Shown piece by piece: positions 5,440 to 5,445 of a DNA stretch of 5,445 bases. The DNA is taken from the NCBI GenBank assembly GCA_023433985.1, contig JAEYTN010000581.1:1-5445 (forward strand). The letters are read 5' to 3'. Made by a program: the position numbers and the translations under genes. The DNA comes from Pseudomonadota bacterium. Lineage in GTDB: Bacteria; Pseudomonadota; Alphaproteobacteria; Rhizobiales; Devosiaceae. Below the pieces are notes generated by a model. The model was not told the origin of the DNA and searched no databases. It was given only the letters and a program-made list of their open reading frames with translations. The first letter of the stretch is position 1, and every line of letters starts with the position of its first letter.

Positions 5440-5445
5440 ATATTA
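5440..5445 (-). promoter_or_regulatory. Possible -10 element of the small membrane-protein gene, at the window edge
   Basis: Read on the minus strand, the window edge begins TAATATAAGG. TAATAT lies 24 nt upstream of the ATG at 5415 and resembles a -10 box. The matching -35 would be outside the window, so it cannot be tested here. Confidence 0.3.

Overview
The window is a GC-rich stretch of bacterial chromosome. Codons end mostly in G or C, and the gene types suggest a free-living or soil proteobacterium, most likely an alphaproteobacterium. That placement is inferred from composition and protein style only, because there is no rRNA or other phylogenetic marker. I see no tRNA, rRNA, CRISPR array, insertion sequence or phage gene.

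Layout from left to right. Positions 1-604 carry the end of a minus-strand gene pair. A 91-residue protein of unknown function (604 to 329) overlaps, through an ATGA junction, a multi-pass membrane protein (332 leftward) that is cut off by the window edge. A 111-bp spacer (605-715) follows, with two clear inverted repeats. Next is a large MalT-type LuxR regulator with an NTPase domain (3388 to 716, minus, 890 residues). Seventy bp upstream of it, on the same strand, is a secreted protein resembling family GH75 chitosanases (4259 to 3459, minus, 266 residues). A 337-bp divergent intergenic region (4260-4596) holds a good promoter candidate for the GH75 gene and several inverted repeats. To the right, on the plus strand, is an exported 171-residue protein with two cysteines and a beta-rich pattern (4597-5112). 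It converges with a minus-strand 86-residue protein with two membrane segments (5415 to 5155).

How the genes may work together. The large regulator, the 91-residue protein and the membrane protein look like one module. From memory, this type of regulator often sits beside this small protein and a membrane protein, but the module's function is not known to me. The GH75-like enzyme would act outside the cytoplasm on chitosan or a related amino-sugar polymer. Its position directly upstream of the regulator makes shared transcription or regulation possible but unproven. The two right-hand genes have no evident link to the rest.
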